In this document: one piece after another, positions 26,069 through 34,843 of the stretch
Position numbering within the stretch: the first letter of the stretch is position 1
Layout of the letters: every line of letters starts with the position of its first letter
Source: Flavobacteriales bacterium
Lineage (GTDB): Bacteria; Bacteroidota; Bacteroidia; CAIKAF01
Direction: 5' to 3'
Length of the DNA stretch: 53,589 nt
Assembly (NCBI GenBank): GCA_025451295.1
Contig: JANWKQ010000126.1
Span: forward strand, 1 to 53,589
Notes under the pieces: model-generated
Database searches by the model: none
What the model was told of the DNA's origin: nothing
What the model saw: only the letters and a program-made list of their open reading frames with translations
Position numbers and translations under genes: made by a program

Positions 26069-26989
26069 ATGTCTGCGCCATTTAAGATATCGGTGGTTAT
26101 TTGCACTTACAACCGCGAAAAATATATTCGCCATGCATTGGATGCATTGGTTTTGCAAACATTGCCAGCTTCCTTGTTTGAAATTATTGTTGTGAATAAT
26201 AACAGTACAGATAGGTCTGAAGAAGAGATCCTCGCTTTCAGAAATGATCACCCGGAATTAAATTTCATTTATGTGACAGAAACCGATCAGGGGCTTTCTT
26301 TTTCCCGCAACAAGGGTGTTCATGAATCCAATGGTGAGTTGATCACCTTTCTCGATGATGATGCAATCGCCGTACCAGATTTTTTAAAAAAATGTGTGGA
26401 CTATTCAGAGAAATTTCCGGAACTCATTGCATTTGGCGGAAAGATCATTCCACGTTTTGTGGATGGAAAACCGAAGTGGTATACACGTTATTACTGGGGT
26501 GTTACGGGCCAGTTCGATCTGGGTGATGAAACCTTTAAGATTTTATATCATGGGAAATTCCCCTGCGGCTCCAATATGACTTATAAAAGAAGTTTTTTTG
26601 ACCGGTATGGATATTTCAATACAAATTTGGGTCGCAAAGGAGCCATCTTACTAGCCGGTGAAGAAAAAGAATTGTTTTCAAGGGTAAGGGCAGAGGATAA
26701 AGACAAAGTAATGTACTTTCCTGATCTGCATGTAGAGCATTGTGTGGATAATAGTAAACTCAATCCGGTTTATCTAAAAAAATTCTGTTACGGTTTTGCA
26801 AAAGGTGAAAAGCTGGAAGTGGAAAATGCCTCACTCGGTAAAAAACTGGGTCGCTATCTCGAATTTACAGCCAAGGCCTATGGTGCAATGTTCCTGGGTC
26901 AACTCTATTTTCTAACAGGCCGTTTTTCAAAGGGCTGGATGTTGTTTCGTTTTGGATGGTGGATCTGGGTAGGGTTGTGGTTTAAATAG
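26069..26989 (+). CDS. Family 2 glycosyltransferase
   Basis: 306 residues. GT-A fold with KISVVICTYNREKYIRHAL (6-24), NNSTDRS, and the DXD-type FLDDDA (about 93-98). The second half contains the CGSNMTYKRSFFDRYGYFN motif and an acceptor-side GEEKELFSR segment (Glu catalytic-base candidate). It has no strong membrane anchor except a hydrophobic C-terminus (RFGWWIWVGLWF), which may tether it to the inner membrane. It is divergent from the GT39-like gene, 78 bases apart. The two may act in the same surface-glycan pathway, but no cluster of glycan genes surrounds them. Confidence 0.88.
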   Translation: MSAPFKISVVICTYNREKYIRHALDALVLQTLPASLFEIIVVNNNSTDRSEEEILAFRNDHPELNFIYVTETDQGLSFSRNKGVHESNGELITFLDDDAIAVPDFLKKCVDYSEKFPELIAFGGKIIPRFVDGKPKWYTRYYWGVTGQFDLGDETFKILYHGKFPCGSNMTYKRSFFDRYGYFNTNLGRKGAILLAGEEKELFSRVRAEDKDKVMYFPDLHVEHCVDNSKLNPVYLKKFCYGFAKGEKLEVENASLGKKLGRYLEFTAKAYGAMFLGQLYFLTGRFSKGWMLFRFGWWIWVGLWFK

Positions 26990-27056
26990 ATTTTTATGCC
27001 TCGTTTCCCCTTGCTCTTTTTCGTCAAGCTAAACTTCCCCCCAGAGGAAAATCGTC

Positions 27057-28445
27057 CTATTGATAAACCAATTGATAGTTGATGGTAAACGGAGCCTCTT
27101 TATGATCATAATGAACCGTTTTTACCTGGGTAACCGAAATCTTTAAATATTTTTTTACATCCTCCTGTTCTTTTTTACTCAGGCGACTGTCTTCACAAAT
27201 AATTTCATGATTGGTAGGATTTTTTACATGCATGCCCCATTCGATATTTGGATATTTTTTGAGCAGCTTGGCAATTTTTCCATTAGGGGCCAGGGTTATT
27301 GTGATCACCGGTTTCACGATCCCGTCAGGAAAAAGATCGAGGGCTACCAGCTTTTCAATGGGAGCCTCAATAATTTCCTGGGATACAATAATATCTTCTT
27401 TGTTCTTGAACTGTTCGGTTCCGGTAATTTTTCCTTTTGGGCTATACATATACCAGGTGCCGATTTGTTCATTGTGAAAATAATGTCCTTTTTTAGAAAG
27501 CTTTCCATTTTCGTATTCTTCATATTCACCGGTAAGTTTGCTAAAGGCATAGTTGGCTACTTTGGCTTTGCGACCCAGTGAATCAAATTCCATATAAGTG
27601 CCTTCGAAGTAAGATGAATCATTGTCCCAACGTTCCTTTAAAAAATATTTGGAACGGAGCGTAAGTTTGCTGTCATATTCATGTATTGAATGCTTCTCAG
27701 CAAAAGGATCAGATTTTGAATACACAGAACTGATCTTTCCGTCAAATGAATAGGTAACGATGCTATCCACTTTTTCTGATCTGAATTTTTCTTCGGTAAG
27801 CATTCCGGTGGCATCATATTGTTTCCATACCCCGGCTGGTTTACCCTCCTTATAGATCTCAATATCTGCATTAGGATTGGTACAATTGAGCCAGCTGGTG
27901 TCATTCAATATTCCGTTTAAATAGGTTCTTATGTTTAATACCGAGCCAACACTATCATAGTCATATTGCTTACCAACTTTCCTCCCCGATTCATATGTAT
28001 ATCTGGATTTCAAAATATCCGGATTAGAGGAATAGTAAACCCTTTCTATTCCATGTCTTTCGCCCCTTAAGGCCGCATTGGGTTTTAAGGAAGGTTCAAC
28101 ATTATCGGTATTATTGGTACAACAGGTTTTTTTAAAATTGACGGTTCTCACTATACGTCCTTGATCATACCAGATGGCTGAATCCACCAAATGGGTTCCC
28201 TCCATGGTTCCTTTAAATATCACTTCAGTGGTTTTTGTATTTGTAAGGATAAGCGGACCTTTTAATTCTGCATTTCCATCCAATGTAAAAGCAAGATCTC
28301 TTTTATGAGTTGCATCTGCAAACAGGTTATGGCTTCCAACATTTACATCGATTGAGGTGCAAACGGCCTGAATAGCAGGTTGCGCTTTTTGCGCAAACAG
28401 AGCGGAGGAAAAAATGAAGATAAAAAAAATTAAATATTTTTTCAT
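27057..28445 (-). CDS. Exported MORN-variant repeat protein, paralogue A
   Basis: 462 residues from the ATG at 28445 (signal peptide MKKYLIFFIFIFSSALFAQ); a TTG eight codons upstream is less likely. The N-terminal third contains a double-Cys motif (KKTCCTNN). The middle carries at least six MORN_2/YwqK-like units, for example GVWKQYDATGMLTEE and GTWYMYSPKGKITGTEQF. A conserved C-terminal domain of about 95 residues begins VALDLFPDGIVKPVITITLAPNG. It is homologous along its whole length to the protein at 28657-29973. Function unknown; likely periplasmic or outer-membrane-associated. No toxin partner adjacent. Confidence 0.7.
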   Translation of the reverse strand: MKKYLIFFIFIFSSALFAQKAQPAIQAVCTSIDVNVGSHNLFADATHKRDLAFTLDGNAELKGPLILTNTKTTEVIFKGTMEGTHLVDSAIWYDQGRIVRTVNFKKTCCTNNTDNVEPSLKPNAALRGERHGIERVYYSSNPDILKSRYTYESGRKVGKQYDYDSVGSVLNIRTYLNGILNDTSWLNCTNPNADIEIYKEGKPAGVWKQYDATGMLTEEKFRSEKVDSIVTYSFDGKISSVYSKSDPFAEKHSIHEYDSKLTLRSKYFLKERWDNDSSYFEGTYMEFDSLGRKAKVANYAFSKLTGEYEEYENGKLSKKGHYFHNEQIGTWYMYSPKGKITGTEQFKNKEDIIVSQEIIEAPIEKLVALDLFPDGIVKPVITITLAPNGKIAKLLKKYPNIEWGMHVKNPTNHEIICEDSRLSKKEQEDVKKYLKISVTQVKTVHYDHKEAPFTINYQLVYQ

Positions 28446-28656
28446 GATGTAAAAAGGATTAGTGCTCAAATGAAAGCCGTCGAAAGTAAAAAAAAAATCG
28501 AATATTTGGCAGGGAGGTTGAAAATTATGGAATAACTTACAAGGGGTAAGTGAAAGAAAATATTAACCTAATAATATTGGTATTAAATTCCTTCAGTTCA
28601 ACCTCCAATCTCCATCATATCCCGATGGTTGTCATGAAGTTTTTAGAATATTGCTG

Positions 28657-29973
28657 TTATTTAAACACCAGCTTATAATGGGTAATGAAATTCACCTCCT
28701 TGTGGCTATAACGAACCCCTTTAACAGTTGAAATACAGGAGGTAATATAGTTGATCACATCCGTTCTTTCGTTTTCGGTAATGGTCTCTTCGTTGCATAT
28801 AACCTGGTAGTCTGTTGCTGATTTTACATCCAGTGACCAATTGATCTCTTGTGTTTTTTTAAATAGCTTTTCAATTTTACCATTGGACCCGAATGTCATG
28901 GTAATGGTTGCCTTGGAAAGGGCCGGTGGAAAAAGATCTACGGCCACCACCGCATTGGTAACCTGCAGAACCTCTTTTTGATTGGCCATTGCCTCATCAC
29001 GCGTCATAAATGTTTCAGACTTTGTTTCCCTCCCTTTTTTGTCATAGGTAGTCCAGATATCTATTTTTTGCCCCATATAGTATTCTCCTCTAAGGATCAG
29101 AATACCGTTGGTATATTCCTCATACATTCCATCCATCACTTCTCCAATGGTGTCTAATCTATCTTTGGCATAATATTGCTTTGTTAATTTATATTTTATG
29201 TCATATTCACGGTAGGTATACATACCACCCTCTGAAGAAGATTTACAAATGATGGTCTGTAGTTTTCCATCAGCTAAATATAGTAAGGTGCTATCGGTTC
29301 CGGTTAATTTATACGTAGCTTCGGTTAAAACACCCGTTGCGCTATACTTTTTCCAAACGCCGGTTGGGACACCATTGGTAAATATTTCAACATTGCCAAC
29401 CTTGTTCTGGCAGTTGGTCCAACTTGTGTCATGTAATTTATCGTCTTTAAAGTTTCTTATACTAACCAGGGCCCCATTTGAACTATATTCATACTGTTTA
29501 CCCTGCCTTTTGCCAGATTGATAATAGTTGATCTCTTTAACCACATTTGCCGGTTTTGAATAAAAAATCCTTTCCGGTCCATGTTTTTCTCCTTTAATAC
29601 TTGACAGAACTTTAGGTGTTGGGTCTACATAATTTGTTGGGGCCGAACAACATTTCTCCTTAAAGTTGACCACTTTGATAAGGTTGTTATTCTCATACCA
29701 CATAGCTGAATCAATAAGATAGTTGTCCTTCATTGTACCCTTAAAGATTATACCAGAGGTGGCGGCATCTTTAATAGTTATTTCGCCATTTAATTTTGCA
29801 TCTGCATCAATGGTGAATGTGAGGTCACATTTATGGACATTATCTGTAAAGTGATTTTTGGTTCCTTCGTTCACCGTGGTTGATACAAAGGTATTTTGAA
29901 GGGTAGGCTTTGACTTTTGAGCAAATAGCGTTAAGCTGTAAAAGGCAACGGTAAATAGTACAATATTTTTCAT
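28657..29973 (-). CDS. Exported MORN-variant repeat protein, paralogue B
   Basis: 438 residues with signal peptide (MKNIVLFTVAFYSLTLFAQ). It has the same plan as paralogue A: the N-terminal domain ends in KEKCCSAPTNYVDPTPK (compare KKTCCTNN in A), then come MORN_2-like units such as GVWKKYSATGVLTEATY and a C-terminal domain beginning VVAVDLFPPALSKATITMTFGSNGK. The two lie head-to-tail, 211 bases apart counted from the chosen start of A, and clearly arose by tandem duplication. The C-terminal domain is the most similar part; repeat number differs slightly. No ligand can be predicted. Confidence 0.7.
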   Translation of the reverse strand: MKNIVLFTVAFYSLTLFAQKSKPTLQNTFVSTTVNEGTKNHFTDNVHKCDLTFTIDADAKLNGEITIKDAATSGIIFKGTMKDNYLIDSAMWYENNNLIKVVNFKEKCCSAPTNYVDPTPKVLSSIKGEKHGPERIFYSKPANVVKEINYYQSGKRQGKQYEYSSNGALVSIRNFKDDKLHDTSWTNCQNKVGNVEIFTNGVPTGVWKKYSATGVLTEATYKLTGTDSTLLYLADGKLQTIICKSSSEGGMYTYREYDIKYKLTKQYYAKDRLDTIGEVMDGMYEEYTNGILILRGEYYMGQKIDIWTTYDKKGRETKSETFMTRDEAMANQKEVLQVTNAVVAVDLFPPALSKATITMTFGSNGKIEKLFKKTQEINWSLDVKSATDYQVICNEETITENERTDVINYITSCISTVKGVRYSHKEVNFITHYKLVFK

Positions 29974-30040
29974 GGTAGTATTAATTATAATGTGTTGGAG
30001 AATTGTGTCGAAAATATAAAAAAAAGCCTTTAGTGTATCA

Positions 30041-30159
30041 TTCTGCTGACGAAAATGCAGAAAGTTTAAAGTTCCAGACCAAATGCTGGCGGAGCATCAG
30101 CCAGGCGCCCAAAGAAATTGATGAAAAAAAGTAAAAACGCCCGTTGGGGCGATCTTTTT
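30041..30159 (+). promoter_or_regulatory. Attenuator-like structured leader upstream of ileS
   Basis: Hairpin TTCTGC/GCAGAA (30041-30046/30057-30062) is followed by two mutually exclusive hairpins, ATGCT/AGCAT (30083-30087/30093-30097) and CTGGC/GCCAG (30086-30090/30100-30104). Then comes a terminator hairpin CGCCC/GGGCG (30138-30142/30147-30151) with ATCTTTTT. A second CGCCC at 30106-30110 could pair with the same GGGCG and so block the terminator. The layout is that of an attenuator, but no promoter upstream of it is clear. Confidence 0.4.
30138..30159 (+). terminator. Orphan terminator-like hairpin upstream of ileS
   Basis: Perfect five-base GC stem CGCCC (30138-30142) / GGGCG (30147-30151), loop GTTG, then ATCTTTTT. 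Read on the minus strand it is also followed by T5, so it could work in both directions. No gene is transcribed into it on the plus strand in the visible sequence, which makes it an attenuator or the end of a small RNA. Confidence 0.55.
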
Positions 30160-30198
30160 AAAGATTCTGTGTACCAATCAAAATCCTCAAAAAAACCC

Positions 30199-30206
30199 TA
30201 TCTTTG
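30199..30206 (+). promoter_or_regulatory. -7 element of the ileS promoter
   Basis: TATCTTTG followed by CACC exactly fits the Bacteroidota -7 box, 27 bases upstream of the GTG start. No clear -33 TTTG is present at the usual distance. It lies downstream of the terminator-like hairpin, so transcripts from here bypass it. Confidence 0.6.
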
Positions 30207-30232
30207 CACCTTTCAAGAAAAATGGCCCTGTC

Positions 30233-33200
30233 GTGAGTAAAGTATATAAGGAATATAAACAACTGAATCTACCCGAGATCAACAAGGAGATCCTGGCATT
30301 TTGGAAAGCACATAATACTTTCCAAAAGTCGATCAGTACCCGTGAGGGAAAAAAGGAATATACTTTTTACGAAGGTCCACCCAGTGCAAATGGTATGCCT
30401 GGCATACACCATGTAATGGCACGAGCCATTAAGGATATTTTTTGTCGTTTTAAAACCTTACAAGGATATAAAGTACAGCGCAAAGCCGGATGGGATACGC
30501 ATGGTTTACCCATTGAACTTCAGGTGGAAAAAGAATTGGGAATTACCAAAGAGGACATTGGTACAAAGATTTCTGTTGATGAGTACAACCAGGCTTGCCG
30601 CAAATCGGTGATGAAGTTTACCGACAAATGGAACGAGCTTACCGAGCAAATGGGATATTGGGTGGATATGAGTGATCCGTATGTAACCTATGAAAATGAT
30701 TACATAGAATCCGTATGGTGGTTGTTGGGTGAGTTTTACAAAAAAGATCTTTTATATAAAGGTTATACTATTCAGCCTTATTCACCTGCAGCCGGCACTG
30801 GCTTGAGCTCTCATGAATTAAATCAACCGGGAACATATAAACCTGTAAAGGATACGACCATTGTTGCCCAATTTAGAGCATTACCCAATCAAAAAACGAA
30901 ATTGGGTAAAGAACTACCGGAAGAAACCTATTTTTTAGCCTGGACGACTACGCCCTGGACCTTGCCTGCTAATACAGCTTTGGCTGTTGGAAAGAATATT
31001 GATTATGTTTTGGTAAAGACATTTAATCCATATACGGCTCAACCAGTGCATGTAATATTAGCGAAGGATCTGATGGCTAAATATTTTTCAACCGATAATG
31101 AAAATGCTGAGCCATGGGAATATAAAGCAGGCGATAAGAAATTACCTTATCATGTAGTTGATATTTACAAGGGATCGGATGTGGAAGGTTTACGTTATGA
31201 GCAATTACTTCCTTACGTACAACCAGACGGAGATGGATTTAGAGTGGTTATAGGTGACTTTGTAAGTACCGAGGATGGTACAGGTATTGTGCATATTGCT
31301 CCATCACACGGTGCAGATGACTTTAGAACCGCAAAGCAAAATGGTATTGGCGCAATTCTATTAGTTGATAAACAAGGCAAGTTCACTGCCGAGGTAACCG
31401 ACATGGCGGGTGAATATGTAAAAGAAGAATATTTAAGTGAAGTTCCGAAGGATTATAAATCGGTGGATGTTCGCATCGCCATTAAATTAAAGGAAACAAA
31501 CAGAGCCTTTAAAGTGGAAAAATATGAGCATACCTATCCACATTGCTGGAGAACCGATAAGCCCATTTTATATTATCCGATGGATTCGTGGTTCATTAAA
31601 ACCACCGTCATCAAAGACAAATTGATCGCTTTAAACAAAACGATCAACTGGAAACCAGAATCTACAGGAACGGGTCGTTTTGGGAATTGGCTTGAAAATC
31701 TGGTTGACTGGAATTTATCGCGTAGCCGGTATTGGGGTGTTCCTTTGCCGATTTGGAGAACCGAGGATGGCACGGAAGAAATTTGTATCAATAGTATTGA
31801 GCTTTTAAGAAAGGAAATAGAAAAATCCATTGCTGCAGGATTCATGAAAACAAATCCGTATGCAGAAGGCCAGAATTTTGATGTACATCGTCCGTATGTG
31901 GATGATGTGATCCTTCTTTCTGCATCCGGGAAACAAATGTACCGCGAAAAAGATCTGATTGACGTCTGGTTTGATAGTGGAGCGATGCCTTATGCGCAAC
32001 AACATTATCCATTCGAGAACAAAGAAATGATCGACGGAGGCAAAGCATTCCCTGCGGATTTTATTGCTGAAGGTGTGGATCAAACCCGCGGATGGTTTTT
32101 CACTTTGCACGTGATTGCAGCAGCCATCTTCGATACCGTTGCATACAAAACGGTCGTTTCAAACGGACTCGTTCTTGATAAAGTAGGTCAGAAGATGAGC
32201 AAACGTTTGGGTAATGCGGTGGATCCGTTTAAGTCGATGGACACCTATGGTGCTGATGCATTGCGCTGGTACATGATCACCAATGCAGAACCCTGGGATA
32301 ACTTAAAGTTTGACATGGATGGAGTGGTGGAAGTGCAGCGTAAATTTTTCGGCACATTGTACAATACTTATTCTTTCTTTGCACTCTATGCCAACGTGGA
32401 TGGATTTAAGATTGACGAAAAAAATGTGATCAGGGTAAAAGACCGTTCGGAATTTGATCAATGGATCATTTCGGAATTGCAATCACTGATCAAAGAAGTA
32501 ACCGAACAATACGAGGATTATAATCCCACGAAGGCATCAAGACCCATTCAGGATTTTGTGACGGATAAATTATCAAACTGGTATGTTCGTTTATCGCGTC
32601 GTCGTTTCTGGAAGGGTGAAATGACGGAAGATAAAAAGGCGGCTTACGAAACTTTGTACGAGTGTATGATGGTGATCAGCCAGTTGATGAGTCCGGTGGC
32701 TCCATTCTTTGCAGAATGGTTATATAAAAATCTGAGTGATAATGTACGTGATACTGCTATCAAAAACGGCACACCGCTTGCGGCCGAATCGGTGCATTTA
32801 AGTTTGCTTACAAAAGCGGAGGATGATCTGATCGATAAGGAGCTTGAAAAAAGTATGGAACTTGCACAACGGGTTACTTCACTTGTGTTATCATTGAGAA
32901 AAAAACATAAGATCAGGGTGCGTCAGCCATTACAAAAGGTGATGATACCGGTGCTTGATCCGAGCCATAAAAAAGCCATTGAGAAGGTCCAGGAACTTAT
33001 CAGAAGCGAAGTGAATGTGAAAGAGATCAGCTTTTTGGAGAATGATGAAGCAGGTATCCTGGTAAAGAAAATAAAACCTGACTTTAAAAAGCTGGGACCC
33101 AAATATGGGAAGTTGATGAAGGAGATCTCATCAGCCGTTGGAAATTTTGGACAGGAGGAAATTGCAACAATTGAACGCAATGGTTCGTATGAGATGCACA

Positions 33201-33592
33201 TCAACAGTGAGCAGGTAATATTAATGCGGGAAGATGTGGAGATCATTTCAGAAGATATACCGGGCTGGTTGGTGGCAAATGATAATGAGCTTACGGTAGC
33301 ACTCGATATTACCTTAACTCCTGAACTTACGCAGGAAGGTGTTGCGAGGGATATCGTTAACCGGGTGCAGAACTTAAGAAAGGACAGGGACTACAAAATA
33401 ACCGACCGGATACAGGTGAAGATACAACCTGCTGAAGGGATCGAGGATGCGGTTCGAAGCAATATGAGCTATATCTGTAGTGAGGTTCTGGCTGATAAGC
33501 TGGAAGTTACGGAGAAGCTGGATGCTACTTCGGCTGTTGAAATCGAGTTAGAAGATAATTTAAAAACCATGATAGAAGTATCATTAGTTTAA
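30233..33592 (+). CDS. ileS: Isoleucyl-tRNA synthetase, eukaryote-like form
   Basis: Class I synthetase charging tRNA-Ile. 1119 residues with a GTG start at 30233 (an ATG just upstream is in another frame and stops early). The ATP-binding signature near residue 57 reads PGIHHVMA, the variant of HIGH usual in Bacteroidota. The CP1 editing domain spans about 195-390, and the KMSKR loop is KMSKRLGN near residue 660. There is no C-terminal zinc-binding Cys cluster as in E. coli IleS. These traits place it with the eukaryotic-type (type 2) IleS, a form often insensitive to mupirocin. The downstream order ileS, DksA-like, lspA is a conserved Bacteroidota arrangement. Confidence 0.96.
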   Translation: MSKVYKEYKQLNLPEINKEILAFWKAHNTFQKSISTREGKKEYTFYEGPPSANGMPGIHHVMARAIKDIFCRFKTLQGYKVQRKAGWDTHGLPIELQVEKELGITKEDIGTKISVDEYNQACRKSVMKFTDKWNELTEQMGYWVDMSDPYVTYENDYIESVWWLLGEFYKKDLLYKGYTIQPYSPAAGTGLSSHELNQPGTYKPVKDTTIVAQFRALPNQKTKLGKELPEETYFLAWTTTPWTLPANTALAVGKNIDYVLVKTFNPYTAQPVHVILAKDLMAKYFSTDNENAEPWEYKAGDKKLPYHVVDIYKGSDVEGLRYEQLLPYVQPDGDGFRVVIGDFVSTEDGTGIVHIAPSHGADDFRTAKQNGIGAILLVDKQGKFTAEVTDMAGEYVKEEYLSEVPKDYKSVDVRIAIKLKETNRAFKVEKYEHTYPHCWRTDKPILYYPMDSWFIKTTVIKDKLIALNKTINWKPESTGTGRFGNWLENLVDWNLSRSRYWGVPLPIWRTEDGTEEICINSIELLRKEIEKSIAAGFMKTNPYAEGQNFDVHRPYVDDVILLSASGKQMYREKDLIDVWFDSGAMPYAQQHYPFENKEMIDGGKAFPADFIAEGVDQTRGWFFTLHVIAAAIFDTVAYKTVVSNGLVLDKVGQKMSKRLGNAVDPFKSMDTYGADALRWYMITNAEPWDNLKFDMDGVVEVQRKFFGTLYNTYSFFALYANVDGFKIDEKNVIRVKDRSEFDQWIISELQSLIKEVTEQYEDYNPTKASRPIQDFVTDKLSNWYVRLSRRRFWKGEMTEDKKAAYETLYECMMVISQLMSPVAPFFAEWLYKNLSDNVRDTAIKNGTPLAAESVHLSLLTKAEDDLIDKELEKSMELAQRVTSLVLSLRKKHKIRVRQPLQKVMIPVLDPSHKKAIEKVQELIRSEVNVKEISFLENDEAGILVKKIKPDFKKLGPKYGKLMKEISSAVGNFGQEEIATIERNGSYEMHINSEQVILMREDVEIISEDIPGWLVANDNELTVALDITLTPELTQEGVARDIVNRVQNLRKDRDYKITDRIQVKIQPAEGIEDAVRSNMSYICSEVLADKLEVTEKLDATSAVEIELEDNLKTMIEVSLV

Positions 33593-33595
33593 TAA

Positions 33596-33637
33596 TTTTG
33601 CCCGGCTGAACCAACTTAACCTGCCGGGGAAGCAAAA
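33596..33637 (+). other. Inter-cistronic hairpin between ileS and the DksA-like gene
   Basis: TTTTGC plus CCGGC (33596-33606) pairs with GCCGGG then GCAAAA (33623-33637) with a GAA bulge. There is no T-run after it, so it is more likely an RNA-processing or stability hairpin within the ileS-lspA transcript than a stop signal. Confidence 0.5.
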
Positions 33638-33666
33638 CAAATATTAACCCGAAAAAAGAGAATATT

Positions 33667-34119
33667 ATGGCAAAGGCAAAAACAGTAGCAAAGGGAAAGC
33701 CAACTCCGAAAGGAAAAACAGTTTCAAAAAAAGAGGATCAGATCCGGTATTCGGATGAGGAGTTGGATGAATTCAGAGAACTGATCCAAAAGAAACTTGA
33801 TAAAGCAAAAAAGGAATTGGAAATTCTTACCGATGCCTTTTCACATAAAGACGGCAACAATACCGATGATACATCTCCTACCTTTAAATTAATGGAGGAT
33901 GGTGCTGAGATCACTTCAAAGGAAGAAATTGGTCAGTTGGCTGCACGTCAGAAAAAATTTATTGATAACCTGGAACTGGCATTATTAAGGATCCAGAATA
34001 AAACGTATGGTATTTGCAGGGTAACCGGCAAATTGATACCAAGAGAAAGATTACGTGCTGTTCCGCATGCTACATTGAGCATGGAAGCGAAGATGGCTCA
34101 AAAATCAAGCAACGATTAA
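33667..34119 (+). CDS. DksA/TraR-like protein lacking the zinc finger cysteines
   Basis: 150 residues. A basic, Lys-rich tail (1-25) precedes two long helices (about 30-110) like the DksA coiled coil, with ELLxKxLDKAKKE spacing, and then the globular end TYGICRVTGKLIPRERLRAVPHATLS. Real DksA has four Cys there (CxxC ... CxxC); only Cys117 is left and the rest are replaced by Thr, Gly and Pro. This Cys-poor form, found next to ileS and lspA in Bacteroidota, probably keeps the RNA-polymerase secondary-channel fold without metal. A role in the stringent response is inferred only. Expressed with ileS and lspA (6 bases upstream of lspA). Confidence 0.85.
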   Translation: MAKAKTVAKGKPTPKGKTVSKKEDQIRYSDEELDEFRELIQKKLDKAKKELEILTDAFSHKDGNNTDDTSPTFKLMEDGAEITSKEEIGQLAARQKKFIDNLELALLRIQNKTYGICRVTGKLIPRERLRAVPHATLSMEAKMAQKSSND

Positions 34120-34125
34120 CCAGGA

Positions 34126-34797
34126 ATGACGGATATTGGCCTTCAAAAGCAAAAGTCCTCGATGCTCAAGAGAGCATTGCTGGTTATTTTCTCAGCATTA
34201 GTAATTGACCAAATCATAAAGATTTGTATTAAGACGACGATGACTTTGGATGATCGTAAATTTGTATTGGGGAAATATCTTCAGCTTTATTTTATCGAAA
34301 ATAATGGAATGGCTTTCGGCATGCAATGGGGTGGTGATAGCGGAAAGATCTTCCTGACCATTTTTCGCATCGCGGCCTGTGTTTTGATCTTCTGGTTTAT
34401 CTATGACCTCTCTAAAAAGTCGAATGATAAATTTAAGATGACTGTTTTTGCCCTGATCTTTGCAGGGGCCGCAGGCAATACCATCGATTGCATTTTTTAT
34501 GGACAGATCTTTTCCGGAAGTACGATGAATCAGGTGGCCACCATGTTTCCATCTGAAGGCGGTTATAACAGCCTATTAAAAGGTAGAGTAGTAGATATGT
34601 TCTATTGCGAGATATTTAATATTCACAGAAATCAGGCCAGTTGGCTCCCCGGATTTTTATTTGGTCCGGATGACCGTTGGATATTTTTTAGACCCATCTT
34701 TAATTTTGCAGATTCCTGTATCTCGGTAGGAGTAATCATGCTACTCATCTGGCAAAAAAGATTCTTTGGTAAGAAGGTAAAAGAAGTAAAGGCCTGA
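34126..34797 (+). CDS. lspA: Lipoprotein signal peptidase (signal peptidase II)
   Basis: Aspartyl membrane protease that cleaves prolipoprotein signal peptides. 223 residues, four TM helices. Catalytic Asp pair: Asp121 in AGNTIDCIFYG and Asp196 in FNFADSCISVG. Conserved NNGMAFGM (59-66). Compared with the ~160 residues of E. coli LspA it has an insertion between TM3 and TM4 (about 128-182), as is common in Bacteroidota. An ATG 12 codons in (MLKRALLV) could also be the start because no clear ribosome site precedes the first one. Its substrates in this window include the MFP, GldB and the small lipoproteins. Last gene of ileS-dksA-like-lspA, with a hairpin over its stop. Confidence 0.93.
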   Translation: MTDIGLQKQKSSMLKRALLVIFSALVIDQIIKICIKTTMTLDDRKFVLGKYLQLYFIENNGMAFGMQWGGDSGKIFLTIFRIAACVLIFWFIYDLSKKSNDKFKMTVFALIFAGAAGNTIDCIFYGQIFSGSTMNQVATMFPSEGGYNSLLKGRVVDMFYCEIFNIHRNQASWLPGFLFGPDDRWIFFRPIFNFADSCISVGVIMLLIWQKRFFGKKVKEVKA

Positions 34798-34817
34798 TTT
34801 TCATCAAGCCTTTATAA
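34788..34817 (+). terminator. Probable terminator over the lspA stop
   Basis: AAAGGCCTGAT (34788-34798) pairs with ATCAAGCCTTT (34803-34813) with one mismatch and loop TTTC. The lspA stop is in the stem. Only a weak T-rich tract follows, so efficiency is uncertain; it may also serve the convergent 34844 gene. Confidence 0.5.
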
Positions 34818-34843
34818 ATTCAATTTTATTTAATAAATAAGTC

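Noticed and set aside
25991..26251. 87-codon N-terminal extension of the GT39-like protein
   Set aside because: It would overlap the start of the divergent family 2 glycosyltransferase on the other strand and has no sequence similarity to the family. The ATG at 25990 gives a normal hydrophobic N-terminus.
30121..30240. 39-codon ORF ending on the ileS start codon
   Set aside because: It begins within the terminator-like region, contains the ileS -7 promoter box, has no isoleucine codons and does not resemble any protein. It is more likely a chance ORF.
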